A DNA stretch of 64,000 bases from Caulobacter sp. 602-1 (GTDB taxonomy: Bacteria; Pseudomonadota; Alphaproteobacteria; Caulobacterales; Caulobacteraceae): positions 1-64,000 of the forward strand of contig NZ_RRYI01000005.1 in the NCBI RefSeq assembly GCF_003931565.1, read 5' to 3'. A model generated the notes under the pieces. It was not told where the DNA came from. It worked only from the letters and a program-made list of their open reading frames with translations, and searched no databases. Shown one piece after another: positions 42,093 through 51,022 of this stretch (positions are counted from its first letter, which is position 1; each line of letters begins with the position of its first letter). The position numbers were made by a program, and so were the translations under genes.

Positions 42093-44969
42093 CTAGAACA
42101 GCAGCTTGCGGATGTTGAACGACACGACGCGGCCGCGCGGATTCAGGTAGTCCGGCTGGTAGGTCAGCGGGACTGCTCCGGTGGCGTCGCGCACGGTCTG
42201 GCTCTGGTCGAACAGGTTGTTGACCGAGAAGGTCAGGCGCGTTCCCCGCAGGATCGGATGGGCCTGGACCAGCTCGCGCCGCACGCCCAGATCGGCGAAC
42301 AGGCGCAGGTTGATCGTCGCCAGGTCCGAGAAGTCCAGGTCCGTCGACGCACCGCCCAGGCCCGCGTGGACGTGGCTGGCGCTCTGCCAGTTGGCCGACA
42401 GGCGCGCGCCCAGGCCGTAACGGGTGACCCCCGCCTGGGCCTCGACCTCGTGGCGCGGCTGGCCGCCGCCCGAGCCCAGGACGTCGCCGTCCAGCAGATC
42501 GAGCGCCGGAACGCCATCGGCGATCGTCACCCGCTCGCGCAGGTGGACGGTGTGGAAGAGGGCCAGCTGCAGCCGCGTGGCGCGCGGATTGCCGCCGCCG
42601 CCTCGACCACCGAAGCCGCCGCCGCCGCCGCGTCCGCCGCCGCCGCCACCGCCGAAGCGAGGGCCATCGCCGCCGCCACGGTCGCCGAAGTTCGGGCGCG
42701 GCGGCTCCTCGCCGGTCTGGGGGGGCTGGTTCTGTTGTGTTTGATTCTGCGCCGGGTCGTCAGGCTGCGGCGCGCGGGTAGGTTCGCCCGTGGCGCCGCC
42801 AGGCGAGCGACGCAGGAGTTCAGCGCCCGGGACGCTCGCGCCGTCCTGCCGCTGGCCGCCCACGCCCTGGCGCCCGCGCCAGCCGCCCGGCGGCGGCGGC
42901 GGGGTCCTGCCGATCTGGCGGGAGAAGTTCAGGCCCCAACGGATCTGCTCGCTCTCGCGCTTGGCGAAGTTCACCGGGCGGCTGTCGATGCGGGTCAGAT
43001 TGCCGTCGGCGTCACGGGTGAAGCGGTCGGCGAAGGCCGCCTCGACCGCCGCCGTCGCGGCCGGGAAGCCCGCCACCGGGTTGTCGATGCGGACCCGGGT
43101 GTAGTTGGCGGTCAGGGACAGGCCCTGGATCTTCTCGGGCTTGAAGCTGGCGCCCAGTTTCAGGACGTTGCGCTCCTCGGCCTTCAGGTTGGGGTTGCCG
43201 CCGCTGATCCGGGTGACGTCGACGGTCGCGCCGCGCACATAGTCGAAGACGCGGGCGTCGGGCGTGGTGACCAGCGGATTGCCCAGCTGGGCGATGCTCG
43301 GGGCGTTCTCCTGGCGGGTCATCGAGACGATGAAGCTGACCGGCTTGACCGGCGACCAGTTGAGGCCGCCGCCGATCGTGGTCAGGGTGCCGAAGTCCGA
43401 GATCTGGCGGGCGGCCAGGTTCAGATTGGCCGACAGGTCGCCGATCCCGGCCCGCACGCCCTTGCGGCGACTGGCCAGCGGCAGGTCGAAGCTGACCTGG
43501 GTGTTGATGTCGCCGCGCGACTGGTCGCTGTCGGCCTCGACGCCGCCCCGGAAGGACTTGGCCTCCAGCTTCGTGCCGGTGACGCCCAGCTTGAAGGTGG
43601 TCGACAGATCCCCGGCCTTGAACTTGGCCAGGGCGCCGTTGGCCACGAACTGCAGATCGGCCGTGTCGGTGGTCGAGCGGGCGCGGTCCCGCGTCAAGGA
43701 CAGGCCCGACAGCGGGGCGAACGGGTTAAGGGTCGGGTCCAGCGCGGTAAGTCGCGTCTGGACGCTCGTCAGGTCGACGCCGCGATCGGTCTGGGTCTTG
43801 CTGATCGCGTGGTCGTAATTGCCGGTCAGCGACAGGCGCAGGGTCTCGGTGTCGCGGTTCAGGGTGAAGCCGGCGTGGCCCGCCAGGTTGCGGCTGGTCT
43901 GCTCCAGCGGCGCAAGTTCTCCCAGATAGCGGTACAGCGCCACGGGCTGGCTGAACGGCGAGAACGGGTCGCCGGCGGGGATGACCAGCCGCGCCCGCGC
44001 CGGGCCCAGCAGCGAATTGTTGCGCGAAGCGGTCAGGCCCAGGTTCAGGGTCGCCGAGACATTGTCGAGGATGTAGCGGTTGGTGACGCTGTTGATGCTC
44101 AGTTGCTGGTTTTCGGGCAGCAGGGTGCGGCTGTCCGAAAGGTCGCTGGTGTTGGCGAGGTTCGGCGTGAAGGCCGACAGGGCGGGGCGACCGCTGGCGG
44201 CCGAGCTGGGCGCGCCGGCCACCGCGACCGGCAGGGCCGGATCGATCTGGCTCGCGCCGGGCAGGGCGGGGCCGATATTGCCCACCAGGTCATAGAGGCC
44301 GCTGTCGTTGCGGCTGATCAGGTCGCGGTCGCTTTCCAGCAGCCGGTCGCTGTTCTGAACCTTCACCGCGATGTTGGTGCGGCCCTGGCGGTTGAGCTGC
44401 AGACGGCTGTAGTTGGCCATTTCACTGAGCTGGCCGCCGGCCGTGGAGCCGCCGACCTGGCCCTCGACCGTGGCGGCGCGGAAGCGCTGGCGCAGCACCA
44501 CGTTCACGACCTTCTGGTCGGCCGAATAGCCGTACTTCAGGGCCACTTCCTCGGGCAGGATCTCGACGCGCTGGATGGCCTCGGTCGGGATGTCGCGGAT
44601 CTCGCCCATGCCAGAGATGCGGCGACCGTTCAGCAGCACGACGGGGTCGCCGCCCAGGCCGCTGGTGGTCTGGGGCGTCAGCTCGGTCAGCAGGTCGGTG
44701 ATCGACGAGACCCCGAAGGAGCGCACGTCGGCGGCGCTGAAGGTCTCCTCCGGCGGAATGTCGCCCATCACCGCGCCATAGGGCTTGCCGCTGGCGGTGA
44801 TGGTGATCGCCTCGACCTCGGTGTCGAGGTCCTCGGGCGTGACCGGCTTCTCCGCGGCGGGCTTGGGGGCCTGCTCGGCGGAGGCCGGGACAGCGGGCCT
44901 GGTCGCCTGGGCGTGGGCGCTCGTCGCGACACAGCTCAGGACGCCGGCCAGGGCCAGTTTGCGGCTCAC
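42093..44969 (-). CDS. TonB-dependent receptor with Gly/Arg-rich low-complexity insert
   Basis: A ~958-residue outer-membrane receptor. Signal peptide (LALAGVLSCVATSAHAQA), plug domain with DIPPEETFSAADVRSFG and VVLLNGRRISGMGEI, then a beta-barrel ending in Phe (SFNIRKLLF). The start is probably GTG 44969, 7 bp after GGAGAAG, though a longer frame is open. In the barrel, residues ~720-800 are a Pro/Gln-rich then Gly/Arg-rich stretch, likely a large extracellular loop. It lies between otsBA and a GH15 enzyme, so its ligand may be a glucoside or glucan, which is an inference from context. Confidence 0.88.
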   Translation of the reverse strand: MSRKLALAGVLSCVATSAHAQATRPAVPASAEQAPKPAAEKPVTPEDLDTEVEAITITASGKPYGAVMGDIPPEETFSAADVRSFGVSSITDLLTELTPQTTSGLGGDPVVLLNGRRISGMGEIRDIPTEAIQRVEILPEEVALKYGYSADQKVVNVVLRQRFRAATVEGQVGGSTAGGQLSEMANYSRLQLNRQGRTNIAVKVQNSDRLLESDRDLISRNDSGLYDLVGNIGPALPGASQIDPALPVAVAGAPSSAASGRPALSAFTPNLANTSDLSDSRTLLPENQQLSINSVTNRYILDNVSATLNLGLTASRNNSLLGPARARLVIPAGDPFSPFSQPVALYRYLGELAPLEQTSRNLAGHAGFTLNRDTETLRLSLTGNYDHAISKTQTDRGVDLTSVQTRLTALDPTLNPFAPLSGLSLTRDRARSTTDTADLQFVANGALAKFKAGDLSTTFKLGVTGTKLEAKSFRGGVEADSDQSRGDINTQVSFDLPLASRRKGVRAGIGDLSANLNLAARQISDFGTLTTIGGGLNWSPVKPVSFIVSMTRQENAPSIAQLGNPLVTTPDARVFDYVRGATVDVTRISGGNPNLKAEERNVLKLGASFKPEKIQGLSLTANYTRVRIDNPVAGFPAATAAVEAAFADRFTRDADGNLTRIDSRPVNFAKRESEQIRWGLNFSRQIGRTPPPPPGGWRGRQGVGGQRQDGASVPGAELLRRSPGGATGEPTRAPQPDDPAQNQTQQNQPPQTGEEPPRPNFGDRGGGDGPRFGGGGGGGRGGGGGFGGRGGGGNPRATRLQLALFHTVHLRERVTIADGVPALDLLDGDVLGSGGGQPRHEVEAQAGVTRYGLGARLSANWQSASHVHAGLGGASTDLDFSDLATINLRLFADLGVRRELVQAHPILRGTRLTFSVNNLFDQSQTVRDATGAVPLTYQPDYLNPRGRVVSFNIRKLLF

Positions 44970-45084
44970 CAAAGAGCTTCTCCGATTTACGAGCGTCCCA
45001 ACGTCGCCGTTGCCCGCGCGATGTGACACGAGGATTTCAGAATCTTCCCGCGCCGCAATATCGCGCACCAAAGGTCTTCGAGGT

Positions 45085-46896
45085 CTACCGCACCGACGTC
45101 CAGGGCCGGCTCAGCAGCACCGCGCAATTGATCAGGCCGACCAGGGAATAGGTCTGAGGATAGTTGCCCCACAGTTCCCCGTCCGCGAAGCCGATGTCCT
45201 CGGAGAGCAGGCCCGCGCCCGTGCGGCGCGACAGCATCTCTTCGAACAGCGCGCGCGCCTCGTCCGAGCGGCCCGACAGGTGCAGGGCCTCGATCAGCCA
45301 GAAGGTGCAGATGTTGAACGCCGTCTGGGGCGAGCCGAAGTCGTCTGGGGTGGCGTAGCGCAGCAGATAGGCCCCGCGCCGCAGGCCCTCCTCGATCGCC
45401 TTCAGGGTGGCGACGTTGCGCGGATCGTCGGGCTTGTGGAAGCGCAGGTCCACGAGCTGGAGGAGGGAGGCGTCCAGCTCGTCGCCCTCGAAGGTGGCGG
45501 CGAAGCGACCCAGCTCATCGTTCCAGGCGCGGTCTTCGATCACCTTGCGCACGTGGGCGGCGCGGCTGTTCCAGAAGGCGGCCTTGTCGGTCAGCCCCAG
45601 CTTCTCGGCGGCGTTGCCCAGGCGGTCGCAGGCGGCCCAGCACATGGCCGAGGAATAGGTGTGGACATTGGCCCGTCCCCGGAACTCCCACAGGCTGGCG
45701 TCGGGCTGGTCGTGCAGTTGGAAGGCCCGCTCGCCGACCGGCTCCAGCGCCTCGAAGTCCTCGACCGTCGCCGGCCGCAGCAGGCGCTCGTCGAAAAAGG
45801 CTTGCACCGTCGACAGGACGATCTGGCCGTAGACGTCATTCTGGATGTGCTCATAGGCCTGGTTGCCAACGCGGACCGGGCCCATGCCGCGATAGCCGGG
45901 CAGGTCGGGCGCGAAGCGCTCGGTGAGCACCTCCTCGAAGCCCACACCGAACAGCGGCTGGATGTGGCCGCCGCCGGCCCGGTCGACGATGTTGCGCAGA
46001 TAGCCCAGATAGTTTTCCAGGATGTCGACCGCGCCCAGCCGGTTCAGGGCCTGGACCACGTAATAGGCGTCCCGCAGCCAGCAGTAGCGGTAGTCCCAGT
46101 TGCGGCCGCTGTCGGCGTGCTCGGGGATCGAGGTGGTCAGGGCCGCGACGATCGCGCCCGTCTCCTCGTGCATGCACAGCTTCAGGGTGATGGCGGCGCG
46201 GATCACCGCGGTCTGCCAGTCCAGCGGGATGGCCAGGCCGCGGACCCACTGTTTCCAGTAGTTGTCGGTCTCGCGAAGCATCCGCTCGCACGTCGCGCCG
46301 ATCGGGGCGTCGAAACCCTCGTCGGCGCCCAGATACATGGCGATCGGCCGCTCCAGCCGGAACGTGCGCTCCTCCAGGATGTGCGAGACCGGCGCGTCGG
46401 TGCTCAGGCGCATCGTCATGTCCGAACACAGGTAGCGGATGTGGTTCGAGCCCGAGGTGTGCTCGGCGACCTGGGCGCCCCAGCCTGCTGTGGGCTTCAG
46501 GCGCAGGGTGATGCGCGCGACGCCGATGATCGGCCGGATCAGGCGGATGAAGGCGGTGGGACGGAACGTGCGACCGAACTGCTGGTAGCGCGGGGCGAAG
46601 TCGAGGATTTCGAACCGCGCCCCGTCCTCGTCGGCGATCTCGGTGCGCAGGATCGGCGTGTTGCGCAGATACCCCTGGCGGGTCTCGGCCCGGCGCTCGA
46701 CCTGCACGTCCCAGACGCCCTTGGCGTCGTCGCCGTCGATATCGGCGTCGTCGAGGAGGGCGCTGAACACCGGATCGGAATCGACGCGCGGCGCGCAGCC
46801 CCAGACGAAGCGGCCGCTGGTGTCGATCAGGGCGCTGACCGCGCAATTGCCGATCGGATAGAGGTCGAGAGTCTTCTGATGCAAAGCTTTGTCCAT
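45085..46896 (-). CDS. Glycoside hydrolase family 15 protein (glucoamylase/trehalase-like)
   Basis: A 603-residue (alpha/alpha)6-barrel enzyme without a signal peptide. YPIGNCAVSALID at the N-terminus belongs to the bacterial GH15 beta-sandwich domain. Catalytic-domain segments are DSGRNWDYRYCWLRDAYY and the C-terminal AGLLSEDIGFADGELWGNYPQTYSLVGL. Family members act on alpha-1,4/1,6-glucans or trehalose. It lies next to a TonB receptor and the otsBA genes on the same strand. Confidence 0.9.
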   Translation of the reverse strand: MDKALHQKTLDLYPIGNCAVSALIDTSGRFVWGCAPRVDSDPVFSALLDDADIDGDDAKGVWDVQVERRAETRQGYLRNTPILRTEIADEDGARFEILDFAPRYQQFGRTFRPTAFIRLIRPIIGVARITLRLKPTAGWGAQVAEHTSGSNHIRYLCSDMTMRLSTDAPVSHILEERTFRLERPIAMYLGADEGFDAPIGATCERMLRETDNYWKQWVRGLAIPLDWQTAVIRAAITLKLCMHEETGAIVAALTTSIPEHADSGRNWDYRYCWLRDAYYVVQALNRLGAVDILENYLGYLRNIVDRAGGGHIQPLFGVGFEEVLTERFAPDLPGYRGMGPVRVGNQAYEHIQNDVYGQIVLSTVQAFFDERLLRPATVEDFEALEPVGERAFQLHDQPDASLWEFRGRANVHTYSSAMCWAACDRLGNAAEKLGLTDKAAFWNSRAAHVRKVIEDRAWNDELGRFAATFEGDELDASLLQLVDLRFHKPDDPRNVATLKAIEEGLRRGAYLLRYATPDDFGSPQTAFNICTFWLIEALHLSGRSDEARALFEEMLSRRTGAGLLSEDIGFADGELWGNYPQTYSLVGLINCAVLLSRPWTSVR

Positions 46897-47110
46897 CGCC
46901 TTTACCGCCCGGTTTTTTCCGACGGTCCCCGTTTGGGATGAAACCGACGGTGTGGCTTGCGGGTTCCTGTTATCGGAAAACGTTCGCCGAAGATGCTGGG
47001 AAGGCTCGCCTTTCGCGCTACCTTTGTTGACGCGGAGGGCCGACGCCGGCCATCTGGAAACCTTAACGCGGTCAGGCCGCGAGTATGTACGGGCGGGCTG
47101 TTCGACGGTG

Positions 47111-48661
47111 ATGCGAGTTTCGAGATCCTGCGGCGTCCTGGCGGCGACGATCAGTCTGCTGTCCCTGGAAGCGGCCCAAGCTCAACCGTCGATGGTCCAA
47201 TCGCAGCGTCCGCCCCTGGCCGGCGCTCGCCCCGTTCAATCCGCCCCGCAAAACGCTCCGCTGATCCAGGCGCCCCGGGCCTCGGTGATGCAGCCGGACT
47301 ATTCCAGCGTCCAACTGCGCTCGGAGCAGATCGACCTGCTGCGCCAGGTGCTGGGCGACGCCTATCTGCACGGTTTCGAGTTGAGGGCCTTTTCGCCGGA
47401 TCAGGCCATCGCCCAGCTGCAGTCGCGCGACGCCATGACCCGGGTCGTCGGCCAAACCCAGCTGATCAGCCTGACCCTGGCCTATGCCAAGGCCGTGCGC
47501 ACGGGACGGCTGCCGGTCAGCGGCTTCATGAACGCGTGGGGCCTGCGCCCGGCCGCCTACGATCCGACGCCGGAGTTCTACGCCGCCGTCCAGCAAGACC
47601 GGCTGGCCGATTGGCTGGCGACGCTGCCGCCGCCCTATACCGGCTATCAGACCCTGCAGCAGGGCCTGGTCACCTATCGCGACATCGCCGCCAGGGGCGG
47701 CTGGTCGCCGCTGGTGGCCGGTCCCGAGCTGAAGGAAGGCGCGACCGGTTCGCGCGTGGTCGCGCTGGAGGCCCGTCTGGCCGTCGAGGACCCGACCGTC
47801 GCCGTCGACGCCGCGCCGGTCTTCGACGCCGCCCTGACCCAGGCCGTGCAGCGCGCCCAGAAGCGTTTCGGCCTCAATCCCACCGGGACCCTCAACAAGG
47901 CCACGCTGGACGCCCTGAACGTCCCGGTCGAACGGCGCCTGGACCAGATCACCGCCAATATGGAGCGCTGGCGCTGGCTGCCGCAGGTGCTGCCGGCCGA
48001 TCGGATCCAGGTGAACATCGCCGCCGCCATCCTGTCGGTGTTCAGCCACGACACCCCGACCCTGACCATGCGGGCGGTCACCGGTCGTCCGGGCGACGAG
48101 ACGCCGATGCTGTCGTCGATGATCCACTCGATCGTGCTGAACCCGCCGTGGAACGTGCCGTCGTCGATCGCCGCCAAGGAGCTGTGGCCCAAGGAGCGCA
48201 AGAGCCCGGGCTATCTGCGCCGCAACGACTTCATCGTCATCCCCACCGGCGACGGCGGCTCGCGCCTGCAGCAGAAGGCCGGCCCCAAGGCCGCCCTCGG
48301 TCAGGTGAAGTTCGACTTCAACAACCCCTACGGGGTCTATCTGCACGACACGCCCAGCCGATCGAAGTTCGACAGCTTCAGCCGGCTGGCCAGCCACGGC
48401 TGCGTGCGCCTGCAAAAGCCGATCGAGCTGGCCAAGGCGCTGCTGGCCGGCGACGCCACCTGGACGCCGGAAAAGATCGACGCGACCCTGGCCTCGGGCG
48501 ACACCGTGCGCGCCAAGCTGCCCCAGCAGATCGCGGTTTTCCTGCTGTACTGGACGGCCTATGTGACCCCGGACGGGCAGGTCAACTTCCGCGACGATCC
48601 CTACGGCTGGGATCGCGAGCTGGTGCAGCGGATTGCCGCACTTCGCTCTGGCCCAGCTTGA
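47111..48661 (+). CDS. L,D-transpeptidase (YcbB/LdtD-like) with peptidoglycan-binding domain
   Basis: A 516-residue periplasmic enzyme that forms 3-3 cross-links in peptidoglycan or attaches proteins to it. It has a signal peptide (MRVSRSCGVLAATISLLSLEAAQA), a helical N-terminal region, a peptidoglycan-binding-like motif (RAQKRFGLNPTGTLNKATLDAL, ~255-280) and the YkuD domain with the catalytic SHGCVRLQKP (~430). The ATG at 47111 gives the signal peptide. It is followed by an M15-like peptidase gene, a frequent pairing in alphaproteobacteria. Confidence 0.93.
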   Translation: MRVSRSCGVLAATISLLSLEAAQAQPSMVQSQRPPLAGARPVQSAPQNAPLIQAPRASVMQPDYSSVQLRSEQIDLLRQVLGDAYLHGFELRAFSPDQAIAQLQSRDAMTRVVGQTQLISLTLAYAKAVRTGRLPVSGFMNAWGLRPAAYDPTPEFYAAVQQDRLADWLATLPPPYTGYQTLQQGLVTYRDIAARGGWSPLVAGPELKEGATGSRVVALEARLAVEDPTVAVDAAPVFDAALTQAVQRAQKRFGLNPTGTLNKATLDALNVPVERRLDQITANMERWRWLPQVLPADRIQVNIAAAILSVFSHDTPTLTMRAVTGRPGDETPMLSSMIHSIVLNPPWNVPSSIAAKELWPKERKSPGYLRRNDFIVIPTGDGGSRLQQKAGPKAALGQVKFDFNNPYGVYLHDTPSRSKFDSFSRLASHGCVRLQKPIELAKALLAGDATWTPEKIDATLASGDTVRAKLPQQIAVFLLYWTAYVTPDGQVNFRDDPYGWDRELVQRIAALRSGPA

Positions 48662-48716
48662 TTTCCTGAAGTTTTTGGGCTGTCCTCCCGGCATTGGTGT
48701 CGGGTAAGGCGTACCT

Positions 48717-49361
48717 ATGGATCGACGGAAGCTGCTTCGAATGGGGCTCGGCGTGCTCGGCGCCGGCCTGCTGCCGGTCGCGGACGCCCGCGCCGATGAC
48801 GATATCATCGGCCAGATCCTGGAAGGAAAAATCCCTCCGGCCGCTTCGGTTCCGCCGGTGGGCCTGCGGCCCGCGCCGGTCGAGACGTTCGCCGCCAAGG
48901 CGGTGGTCGAGCCGCGCTGGGTCCATCTGCGCAACATCCACACCGACGAGAAGCTCGAAGCGGTCTACTGGGAGAACGGCGCGTACGTTCCCGACGCCGT
49001 CCAGGCCCTGAACAAGGTGCTTCGCGACTATCGCAACGACGAGACCCATCCCATGGACACGGGTCTCTACGACATCCTCGACCAGATCCGGGCCAAGACC
49101 CAGAGCAAGTCGCCGTTCCAGATCATCTCCGGCTACCGTTCCCCGGCCACCAACAAGATGCTGTCCGAGCGCAGCGGCGAGGTCGCCAAGCGCAGCCTGC
49201 ACATGGACGGCAAGGCGATGGACGTCTTCCTGGAAGACGTCGACCTGCGCTACGTGCGGGCCGCGGCCCTGGAGCTGGGGCGCGGCGGCGTGGGCTATTA
49301 TCCGACCAGCAATTTCGTGCATGTCGACGTTGGCCCGGTCCGCAAGTGGTCCGGAACCTGA
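48717..49361 (+). CDS. DUF882/M15-like peptidoglycan peptidase (YcbK family)
   Basis: A 214-residue exported protein. The N-terminal MDRRKLLRMGLGVLGAGLLP resembles a Tat signal. The peptidase M15A-like domain has SGYRSPATN, SLHMDGKAMDVF and FVHVDVGPVRKW, with the metal-binding His and Asp residues. It likely cleaves cell-wall peptides. It starts 55 bp after the L,D-transpeptidase gene and probably shares its transcript. Confidence 0.9.
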   Translation: MDRRKLLRMGLGVLGAGLLPVADARADDDIIGQILEGKIPPAASVPPVGLRPAPVETFAAKAVVEPRWVHLRNIHTDEKLEAVYWENGAYVPDAVQALNKVLRDYRNDETHPMDTGLYDILDQIRAKTQSKSPFQIISGYRSPATNKMLSERSGEVAKRSLHMDGKAMDVFLEDVDLRYVRAAALELGRGGVGYYPTSNFVHVDVGPVRKWSGT

Positions 49362-49475
49362 CGCCTTCTTTCGTCGGCCCCCTTTTCACCCAAGGGCGGA
49401 AACGGGTAACCAAGCTCTAGTTGAAGCGTTAGAGCATGGTAGCCGGCTGTATCGGCGTCAGGGAATTCCAGTCCA

Positions 49476-49820
49476 ATGAGTGAGCGTCGCAGCAATCCCT
49501 TTGGTTGGGTGATCCTCGGCTTCATCATCGGGGTTATGGCGACGTTTGGCGCGATCCTGTTCCTGACCGCCGGCGACGGCGGGTACGAGGACGGCCCGTC
49601 CGAGACGCGCACCGCCGCCGATGACGCGGCCGCAGCGGCCATGGCCGCCAAGTCGACCGCCTCCCAGCCCGCGCCTCACAAGGTCGAGACTTCGGCCCCA
49701 GTCGCCGAAGCCCCGGCGAGCGCCATGCCCGCCGACCGTCAGACCAGCCCCGCGCCGACGCTCGACCCGCAAGTGGCGGATGACGCGGCGGCTGCGGGCA
49801 TGACCTCGCGGACGCGCTAG
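49476..49820 (+). CDS. Small single-pass membrane protein with Ala/Pro-rich tail
   Basis: A 114-residue protein: short cytoplasmic N-terminus, one membrane helix (WVILGFIIGVMATFGAILFLTA, ~11-32) and an Ala/Pro/Asp-rich, probably disordered tail that repeats DDAAAA/DDAAAAG. No family is recognised. It follows the cell-wall genes on the same strand and could be an envelope accessory protein. Confidence 0.65.
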   Translation: MSERRSNPFGWVILGFIIGVMATFGAILFLTAGDGGYEDGPSETRTAADDAAAAAMAAKSTASQPAPHKVETSAPVAEAPASAMPADRQTSPAPTLDPQVADDAAAAGMTSRTR

Positions 49821-49837
49821 AGGCCTACACGGAACCC

Positions 49838-50266
49838 TTAGAAGTCGATCACCACCGACGGCGCGCTGCGCCGCGCCTCGCCATGGTGCACGGCTTCGAC
49901 GTTGTTGCCGTCGGGATCGAGCACGAAGGCGGCGTAGTAGCCTGGATGATAGGCCCGCTCGCCCGGCGCGCCATTGTCGCGCCCGCCATGGGCCAACGCC
50001 GCCCGATAGAAAGCATCGACTGTCGCGCGATCCTTGGCCTGAAAGGCCAGGTGATGCCGGCCTGTCGCGACGCCCTGGCTCGCCGCGCTTTCTGGCGAGG
50101 ACACGACGAGTTCATCGGCCCAGAAATAGCCGTCGGCCGTATCGACGATCGGAATCTCCAGAACATTCAGGACAGCCCCATAGAATTCCCGGCTAGCCTT
50201 GAGGTCCCGGACGACAAGTTGCAGGTGATCGAGGAGTCGTCCGCGATGCAGTCGTGTCGTTTCCAT
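49838..50266 (-). CDS. VOC-family (glyoxalase/bleomycin resistance-like) protein
   Basis: A 142-residue metal-binding VOC protein: LLDHLQLVVRDLKASREFY at the N-terminus, GRHHLAFQAKDRATVDAFY in the middle and YYAAFVLDPDGNNVEAVHH at the end, giving the paired beta-alpha-beta-beta-beta modules. The substrate is unknown. ATG 50266 is chosen; an ATG at 50281 adds five residues and neither has a strong ribosome site. It is convergent with the preceding membrane-protein gene. Confidence 0.85.
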   Translation of the reverse strand: METTRLHRGRLLDHLQLVVRDLKASREFYGAVLNVLEIPIVDTADGYFWADELVVSSPESAASQGVATGRHHLAFQAKDRATVDAFYRAALAHGGRDNGAPGERAYHPGYYAAFVLDPDGNNVEAVHHGEARRSAPSVVIDF

Positions 50267-50607
50267 GATCGTCGAGTCCATCGAATGTGCGTGTCACGAA
50301 ATCCTGGAATTTCGTCCGGCGTTCGCGCCGATATGCCTGGCGCTGAAAACTGGAGGGCTCCGCCAATATTGCATTGATTATGCTCAAAGCACTGTTTGCA
50401 CGGCTTTCCCGGAAATTCCGCTCTTCGCCGTCGTGGAGCGTCAAACCAAAGGCTTTGCGGCTTCGGATCGAAACGCCCGCGGCGCGGGCTGACGCATGCG
50501 ACAACCTGGCTCAACCGCCCGATCACCCTGCTGACACCAAGCTGGCGGCAGAGGAGGCGCAGTTTCCCGAGATCACTCAGAGGATTGGGTGGTCAAGGAG
50601 ACGCCTA
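50267..50607. other. Gap of about 340 bp without a supported gene
   Basis: This lies between divergent VOC and GFA genes. Open frames exist on both strands but lack ribosome sites and recognisable composition. It presumably holds the two promoters; none stands out. Confidence 0.5.
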
Positions 50608-50967
50608 TTGTCGATCAAGGGTAGCTGCTGCTGCGGCGGCGTGCGCTTCGAGCTGTTCGAGCCGCCGCTGCTGATGGGAACCTGTCACTGCTCGCGGTGT
50701 CGCAAGGCTGGTTCGGGCGTCTACGCCTATGTCCGGGCCGAGGCGTTCCACTGGCTGGCGGGGGAGGCGCTGTTGACCCGCTACCGCCCCAAGCCGCCGT
50801 TCCGGTTCACGCGGAGCTTCTGCAGGCGCTGCGGAACCTCGCTGGGCGATCCCGACAGCGGCCGGATCCTGGCCATCGCCGCCAGCTGCCTGGACGACGA
50901 TCCCGGCGTGCGTCCGAGCTTCGACGAGTTTCTTCCGGACAGGCCGCCTTGGGAGAAGCCGGAATAG
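50608..50967 (+). CDS. GFA-family (glutathione-dependent formaldehyde-activating enzyme/CENP-V-like) protein
   Basis: A 119-residue zinc protein: GSCCCGGVRFEL, CHCSRCRK and SFCRRCGTSL provide the cysteine sets of the GFA fold. Many members have no proven formaldehyde activity. The TTG at 50608 is chosen because AAGGAG lies 7 bp upstream and the family N-terminus begins there; a longer frame upstream is unlike the family. Confidence 0.88.
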   Translation: MSIKGSCCCGGVRFELFEPPLLMGTCHCSRCRKAGSGVYAYVRAEAFHWLAGEALLTRYRPKPPFRFTRSFCRRCGTSLGDPDSGRILAIAASCLDDDPGVRPSFDEFLPDRPPWEKPE

Positions 50968-50969
50968 AA

Positions 50970-50997
50970 AAAGGCGGCCGCCGGAGCGACCGCCTTT
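50970..50997 (-). terminator. Terminator of pstS (also able to serve the convergent GFA gene)
   Basis: AAAGGCGG (50970-50977) and CCGCCTTT (50990-50997) form the stem. On the minus strand it runs into five T residues, on the plus strand into TTTCC. It lies between the convergent GFA and pstS genes. Confidence 0.85.
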
Positions 50998-51022
50998 CCC
51001 AAGCTCGGGTTCAAGGAGACCC

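Noticed and set aside
42590..42670. CCGCCG-rich tract looked at as a possible tandem repeat or CRISPR-like array
   Set aside because: It is in frame within the TonB receptor and encodes Gly/Arg; units are irregular and there are no spacers.
42258..45026. 922-codon plus-strand frame opposite the TonB receptor
   Set aside because: The minus strand encodes signal peptide, plug and barrel; the plus frame is low-complexity Ala/Gly/Arg.
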